Shown piece by piece: positions 58,801 through 64,000 of a DNA stretch of 64,000 bases (the stretch's first letter is position 1; the number at the start of each line of letters is the position of its first letter). The DNA is from Mytilus edulis (lineage: Eukaryota; Mollusca; Bivalvia; Mytilida; Mytilidae), in assembly GCF_963676685.1 (NCBI RefSeq), contig NC_092351.1, forward strand, positions 36,880,733 to 36,944,732, read 5' to 3'. Position numbers and translations under genes: made by a program. The notes below the pieces were generated by a model. It was given only the letters and a program-made list of their open reading frames with translations, searched no databases and was not told the origin of the DNA.

Positions 58801-61800
58801 ATTACCTGCCATATTTTCACAACACTGACCGATTGAAATAAAAAAATTGACTATTATACGAAATTTACAAGAAGAAAATCATAAATTCGTGCACAGAAGA
58901 CTAAGTTTATGATGTTTGTATGCATTGGTTCAAGAATTGGAAGAACATTGTTTTTCACCGGTCACTCGTTTCTTATGACTTTAAATATCGACCGCGTTTA
59001 CTAAAGATCATGTTTTTCAATTAGCGGAATAAAAATCCGGTCCAAATATCTACTACTGTCCTACCTTTTATTGTGTTTGCACTGTATAATTCTGACCTTC
59101 ACATAATTCAAGATTATTATGTATGGTGGAATCCGACATTGTTATTACCGGAAGTGTTGCCGTGGAGTTCCACATGCTCTCCATTTTCTTGTGTCTCTCG
59201 GAGCTTTTCGTCATCTTTATGTAAAAAAGCGCGGGAAATTGTATCATCAATGACAATGATATTACCGGAGAGTAACGAATGTTATGGAATAAGGGATCCT
59301 CATAGAAACCAAGATGGCGGTTTTTACACTGTAAATAATGTTGAAAAATGTGAAGGTCAGGATTATACAGTGCAAACACAATAAAAGGTAGGACAGTAGT
59401 GGATATTTGGACAGGATTTTTATTCCGCTAATTGAAAAACATGATCTTTAGTAAACGCGGTCGATATTTAAACTTTTTTTTACTAAAAACATGGTGCCAA
59501 TTTTACGTGACGGCGACTATAGTATATATTGGAAATTAACATGTTTAAGTTCATTTAGTATATTGATAATTATATATATATATACACAGGGATCTCCATG
59601 GCCTGTTTAACGATGGAGCCCCGCCATCGTTCAAATGTCTTGCGCCATCGTCAAATGACTCGCGCCATCGTTAAATTGTCTTGCGCCATCGTTAAATTGT
59701 CTTCCGCCATCGTTCAAAACTTCATCGTTTTTTGTAGCCCGACGCCATTTTTTTTATCAATTATAATCAAATGCATGTAATTGCATAACCCTTAGGCTTT
59801 TTATGTTATAATCCAATACAGTTCTAACGCCTGAGGGATATCCGGATTAAGATCGCTAATTACTTATACCTGAGCTTGTACAGGTAGATCAACAAACCAA
59901 ACAGGAGAATACTATCTGAGGATAGACGAACCATTTGTCGAAGTAATCAACTAAGTTTCAGCAAATGATTATGATCATTTAGATTAAATAAATAAATTAA
60001 TAAATTAATCCAGTTACAAAGAAAACAGTTTAACAAGTCGAACACGTGCTTTCTTTTGACTTACGCAATCAGCATCCCCCTTTTTTAAGAAGTACAAAAT
60101 AAGACGCAAAACAGTAAATATTATTTCATCGTAAATAACTCGAGTACTGCTGTAACGATAATTTAGAATTACTTTAAAAGTTTAAAAGTAAAAACTTATA
60201 TATTTCCTGTAAAGAAATATCGTATCTAAATTCTGAATTCATTTCGTATATTACAATCAAATTGATACATCTGCGTTTCCGGTTTCTATTCAGACTCGAA
60301 AGATGCATGTTGCACAGCATCAATTTTTCCAGATAGTCATTAAAAACCTTTTCATTTGTCGACGTTTGCTTTACAAATCTCTTTAACCTTTTACATAACC
60401 CGTACGAATTGTTTTGTTGTTGCTGCAAATCAGCCATACCGGTAATGGGCTCTGAATTTGACAGTGTCCACGAAAAATAAGCTCCACATTAGATGATTTT
60501 TAACCCCCATAACAATTACCAAAAATAAAAGAAATCTGCATGGGGACCTTCATGACAGCTTTTGGTCATTCTCGACTAAGGGGGGGGCCATGATGACTTG
60601 GCATTTGAATGGTTAAAAACGGCAATAAATGAAAATATTGATACTTCTAATTCTATAATGAAAATTCAAATAAATATAATTTAAATAAGCAATGAATTAG
60701 CATTTTCACCATTCCTTGTATGGAGGGATAAAATACTTCCGATCGCGCTACACTGTACAGCGCAGACAAGGTTTGTAATGGTGAAAGTTCCTCCATGGTT
60801 CAATTTTCATCCATGGAGATCCCTGTATACATATTTTTTTTATTGATTTTTCACATGTTGTAGGGGACGAAGTCAAATATACAAAAATAGTTGAACTTCC
60901 AATGGATAGAAACAAGTGTCTGTGTGTACATCAGTGTCATCACACGATAAACTCACAGGGGTGTGTAGCATAGATGTTTTGGGGCAGAAATAACCTTGAA
61001 GTAGATCATTCTAACTCTAAAGAAAACCAATCTGGTTAACTAATATTGCTTGACCTTTTTCATGTTTGTCTGATAGTAAGAGTAGTTAATGAATATTTGA
61101 TAACAGAAAAATTCTCAAGGGTACTTTTAAAAGCTTTAGAGCACTAACTTACTGCCCAAGTGCACTGGTGAAATTAATATTCAAAGAAAAGGGATAATTG
61201 ATTTATGTAGGAAAATTATAGTAAAGTTTGTGAAAATTTGGAAAATCAATGAAATTAGCATTTGAAGATCAAAGAAAACACATAATCAATGTAATCAGTG
61301 ATAATGAGGTTAATAAATTGAGATAAATGAAACGTTAAAATATAAAGAAAATAAACTAAAACAAGAATGTGTCCATAGTATACGGATGCCCCACTCACAC
61401 TATCATTTCCTATGTTCAGTGGACTGTGAAATTGGAGTAAAAAAATCTAATTTTGACTTTTAAATTAAAAAGATCGTATCATAGGGAACCTAAAGTTGTA
61501 CTTAGTTTAAGTTGATTTGACTTCAACTTCATCAAATAAAATTGAGAATGGAAAAACTACCTTGACCAAAAACTTCAACCCAAAATTTTAACCTGAAACT
61601 CCCACTATCATTTTCTATGTTCAGTGGACCGTTAATTTAGGATCAAAAATTTAATTTGGCATTAAAACTAAAAAGATCATATCAAAGGGAACATGTATAC
61701 TAAGTAAACATGCTTTCTAATTTTAATGCCAAATTAGAAATTTTATCCCATGATAATGATAGTGCGGATGGGGCATCCATGTACTTGGGACACATTCTTA

Positions 61801-63958
61801 TTTTTATCTGAGAAAATGAGACTTTTTCATTTGAGCTGGAGAAAAAAAACTAAATTTTTTTGATAAATTATATTCACTTCAACATGTTCAAGATCTATAC
61901 AAAAATGTAACCTCAGAATGCAGGATTTTAAATCTAATTTTCCAAAATTTTCTTTTGTGTCGCTTTGCAACATTCACCGGTGATAGTAATGGTGAAACAT
62001 TAAGGGCCTGTAAAATTTCTTGTGGGCTTTTAGAATTTGAAAACCAAAAGCCCACCTGGCCTGTGCCTTGAAATTTATAGTGTGAAGACTGAGAGTGAAA
62101 GGGAACAAAACAGTAAAGTCACAATTACAATTACATCTTCAAACAATAGGAAAATACTCTATTTTTTTCAGCATGGGTAAAGTTTAATTTGTGATATTTT
62201 AGTGGGATAATTTATAGAAGCTTGTATTACATTAAAATTGAAGAGTGCATCAACCTGTAGTTAGTTTATAACTAAATTGTCTTGAATGTTTTAGATTTCT
62301 TAAAACTGTATTTATAAGATAATAACATGTGAGTATTGATTTTCTCTTCCTTTTTAGTTTCTGCAACAATATCGTCACTTTCAGTCAAATTTACAAATCT
62401 TCCAGTTGAAACCATCAGAATATTCCAAAACTTTAGAAGAACTAGTTTTGTTTCTGTCTCAAGTAAGTAATACATTAGTTAATTCATATTATAAAAAATT
62501 TAATTTATTTATTTAGGCCATAAAAAAGAATAGGTTTGTTTGCCCAAACCCTACCTACCCAGAAAAAAGCTGCCTACTCAAATTCTTTTATTGTCCTAAT
62601 TTGAAGAAGTTTTTTTTTAATCAGATAGGCATGAAGACTAATAAACACCTGATACTTCAATTTCATTTTTTGAAAAAAAAATTAAAAAAAATGCCTACCT
62701 ACCTACCCACTATCTCAACCTTTAGGTAGGGTTTGAGCAAATCAAAATATTTTTAATTGTGGCCTTAGGTATGTTACATGTACAATATGAACATGTGTAT
62801 GAAAAATGGTATATACCATGTATACATGTACTTCACGTAAATTTTTTATGGGATGAATTTACTTGTTGTTATTGTCATATCATTATATCTATATAGCTTT
62901 TGACTTTAAAATTGCTGAATTTCAGAAATGTTTTCATTATGTTGTTTGATGCGAAAGATTATGTGAAAAGAAAACTATTTTGTATAATTATGTCCTTTTA
63001 GAATACAAGTTTCATGTAAACAGTAATAAAATATAATTACACCTTAATAATTAGTATCATCATGATCATAAGTTATGATATATTTAAGTTATGTTGCAAA
63101 CTTGTTATAGAAAAACAAATGGTCTGTATTGTAACTGATATACCAAATGTAAGACAGGCAAGAACTTCAAAAGTCCTCTGTCAAATTCAATTATTTACTG
63201 ATATATATAAATTTTCTGACTTCCAGAATATTGATGTAATAATATCTGCGTGCAAAGATTGAAAAAATTACATTTGAGATATATATTTTTATATATTAGG
63301 TTTCAGGATTATTTCCAGAAGACTCGTCAGATTTTCCACAACAGTTATGGGATGTCCTGAAAGTACATTCAACAGTTCTGGACAGAAATATGAGAATGGT
63401 AAGTGAAGAATGATTGGTAAAGCATATCCCTCAGCCAAATTCAGAAAAAAGTGATTAGAAAATAAATTTATTCAATAATAAACACTCAAATTATTGATGT
63501 TTTATATATATATAATTAAAACATGATATTTTTGGTAGCCGTCTTGAATAATTTCTAAGAGTACAAATTTAAATTGATGTTGAATTATATTGAACATAAA
63601 GTACTTTTAGATAACCAAGGACCCAGAAGAACTAAATAAGTTAACTCATATGAAAGCTACCGGTAGGTAAAGTGGTACCTTGGAATTAAGTAAAAATTCT
63701 TTCACAGAAGATATGATTATAATCTAGAAAATGAAAATATTAATGTGAATTTTATTGATTTTTATCTTCTTTCAGTCATTTTGCAGAGCTCTTATTCTAC
63801 TGAGAAATAAAGGTACAATCCAAGCAACCAAGCTTCTCGAACTGTTTTTTGGACTATTTCGTTGTCAAGATAAAGTTCTACGGAAGACATTATACTCATA
63901 TATTGTCACTGATATTAAAAACGTCAACTCTAAACATAAGAATATGAAATTAAACTCG
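52747..63958 (+). CDS. SDAD1: SDAD1 (SDA1 domain-containing protein), 5' part, four exons
   Basis: Exons 52747-52836, 62358-62462, 63300-63398 and 63776-63958, all phase 0, give the first 159 residues. They read [70 protein letters not shown] and [20 protein letters not shown], ending [14 protein letters not shown]. Human SDAD1 (from memory) starts [20 protein letters not shown] and has matching [22 protein letters not shown] and LRKTLYTHIVTDIKN. SDA1 proteins act in the nucleolus and nucleus in 60S ribosomal subunit assembly and export. The gene continues beyond 64000. Intron 1 is 9.5 kb and holds several transposon remnants. Confidence 0.93.
56820..57030 (+). repeat. GTGTCCATAGTA dispersed repeat, copy 1
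   Basis: Contains AATGTGTCCATATAGTACAC, TTGATTGGACTTCAACTTCA and TTTAACCTGAAGCGGGACAG; related to 61364-61802. Confidence 0.7.
58985..59467. mobile_element. MITE with ~120-bp TIRs at TTAA sites
   Basis: TTAA at 58981-58984 and 59468-59471 flanks inverted arms of about 120 bp (58985-59104 and 59349-59467) that begin ATATCGACCGCGTTTACTAA. The centre is about 245 bp. The TTAA flanks suggest a piggyBac-like mechanism, although the termini are not the usual CCC type. Each arm supplies the first codons of a 103-codon open frame, one per strand, an effect of the inverted arms. Confidence 0.75.
59586..60826. mobile_element. 1.24-kb TIR element with CGCCATCGTTAAA repeats
   Basis: The left end ACAGGGATCTCCATGG and the complement of the right end are identical over 16 bp, next to ATAC on both sides in an AT-rich run. 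Near the left end are five units of CGCCATCGTTAAATTGTCTT type. The minus strand holds an 87-codon frame (60437-60174). Confidence 0.75.
60174..60437 (-). CDS. 87-codon open frame of unknown function inside a TIR element
   Basis: ATG at 60437 opens [20 protein letters not shown]; a basic, mostly helical-looking protein follows (RNRKRR near residue 55). I do not recognise it. It may be the first exon of a captured gene or a chance frame; no splice donor stands out and no relative is known to me. Confidence 0.25.
   Translation of the reverse strand: MADLQQQQNNSYGLCKRLKRFVKQTSTNEKVFNDYLEKLMLCNMHLSSLNRNRKRRCINLIVIYEMNSEFRYDISLQEIYKFLLLNF
61364..61802. mobile_element. GTGTCCATAGTA dispersed repeat with inverted ends, copy 2
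   Basis: The left end AAGAATGTGTCCATAGTATA and the complement of the right end AAGAATGTGTCCCAAGTACA are followed on both sides by GGATGCCCCA. The internal phrase CACTATCATTTCCTATGTTC is repeated once (61576-61630). Confidence 0.75.
62358..62462 (+). CDS. SDAD1: SDAD1 exon 2
   Basis: Between CCTTTTTAG and GTAAGTAA; encodes [20 protein letters not shown] and [15 protein letters not shown]. Phase 0 at both ends. Confidence 0.93.
62515..62765 (-). mobile_element. short TIR element (MITE), copy 2
   Basis: Inverted copy of 18731-18988: begins AGGCCATAAAAAAGAATAGG, ends AAAATATTTTTAATTGTGGCCT. It lies 52 bp past SDAD1 exon 2. Confidence 0.75.
63300..63398 (+). CDS. SDAD1: SDAD1 exon 3
   Basis: Between TATATTAG and GTAAGTGA; encodes [20 protein letters not shown] and [13 protein letters not shown]. 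Acceptor at 63299 chosen because it keeps phase 0; a second AG at 63305 does not. Confidence 0.92.
63776..63958 (+). CDS. SDAD1: SDAD1 exon 4
   Basis: Between TTCTTTCAG and GTAAGTAT; encodes [40 protein letters not shown] and [19 protein letters not shown] + NS. Last coding exon in the window. Confidence 0.94.
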
Positions 63959-64000
63959 GTAAGTATTATTGATTATGAATATGAAAATAAAGATGTTGGT

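Larger units (their letters stand above)
53270..59519. mobile_element. possible 6.25-kb element or foldback with ~37-bp TIRs
   Basis: The left end TAGTCGCTGTCACATAAAAT + TGGCACCATGTTTTT matches the complement of the right end (TAGTCGCCGTCACGTAAAAT). AACATGTTTAAGTTCATTTA occurs at 53250-53269 directly before the left end and at 59538-59557, 18 bp beyond the right end. No transposase was seen. It could instead be two copies of a short MITE in opposite orientation. Confidence 0.45.
52837..62357 (+). other. SDAD1 intron 1
   Basis: A 9.5-kb intron. It contains a large pair of inverted ends (53270-59519), a TTAA-flanked MITE, a 1.24-kb TIR element, two copies of a GTGTCCATAGTA repeat and a degenerate CGGGATTTC repeat near 57120-57290. 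About 53500-56800 and 57300-58300 show no recognisable element or exon. Confidence 0.7.

Noticed and set aside
59068-59384. Two overlapping 103-codon frames with the same ends on opposite strands
   Set aside because: They arise because both begin and end in the inverted arms of the TTAA-flanked MITE.

Overview
The window looks like nuclear DNA of a bivalve mollusc, most likely a mussel close to Mytilus. It is AT-rich, its genes have small exons and kilobase introns with GT/AG borders, and it is full of dispersed repeats of the bivalve type. The species is inferred from repeat character and protein similarity recalled from memory; no database search was possible.

Four host genes were rebuilt by joining exons whose splice phases agree. 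They form two divergent pairs. CHIC2-like (minus strand, six exons, 19878 down to 5276, 164 aa, complete) and a DHRSX-like dehydrogenase (plus strand, seven exons, 21136 to 32267, 338 aa, complete) start 1.26 kb apart. ANAPC15 (minus strand, exons at 52308-52189, 48978-48919 and 45458-45335, last exon not found) and SDAD1 (plus strand, exons at 52747, 62358, 63300 and 63776, running off the right edge) start only 438 bp apart and probably share a bidirectional promoter. The four products act in different places: a palmitoylated membrane protein, dolichol synthesis, the anaphase-promoting complex and 60S ribosome assembly. No common pathway is implied.

Most of the rest is mobile DNA. CHIC intron 3 carries three nested layers: an older repeat (family A), a hairpin-ended repeat (family B, possibly a Helentron-associated HINE/pearl-like element) and a Naiad-type Penelope-like retroelement. 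The Naiad has one continuous frame of 1003 codons in the order GIY-YIG, CxC, reverse transcriptase. Its only interruptions are four TGA codons, at least three of them where cysteine is expected. This fits the selenocysteine-encoding Naiads reported from spiders and clams, and a SECIS-like sequence lies just after the stop codon. Other elements include a 740-bp hAT remnant with a perfect 8-bp target duplication, several MITE or foldback elements, a SINE with a tRNA-like head, and a LINE 3' fragment.

From 34.5 to 41.2 kb lies a 24-bp satellite in two blocks (about 2.2 and 4.25 kb) made by a 4504-bp tandem duplication. Because 24 is a multiple of three, it gives long open frames on both strands that are not genes. 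A scrap of Penelope-type reverse-transcriptase sequence sits at the edge of each block.
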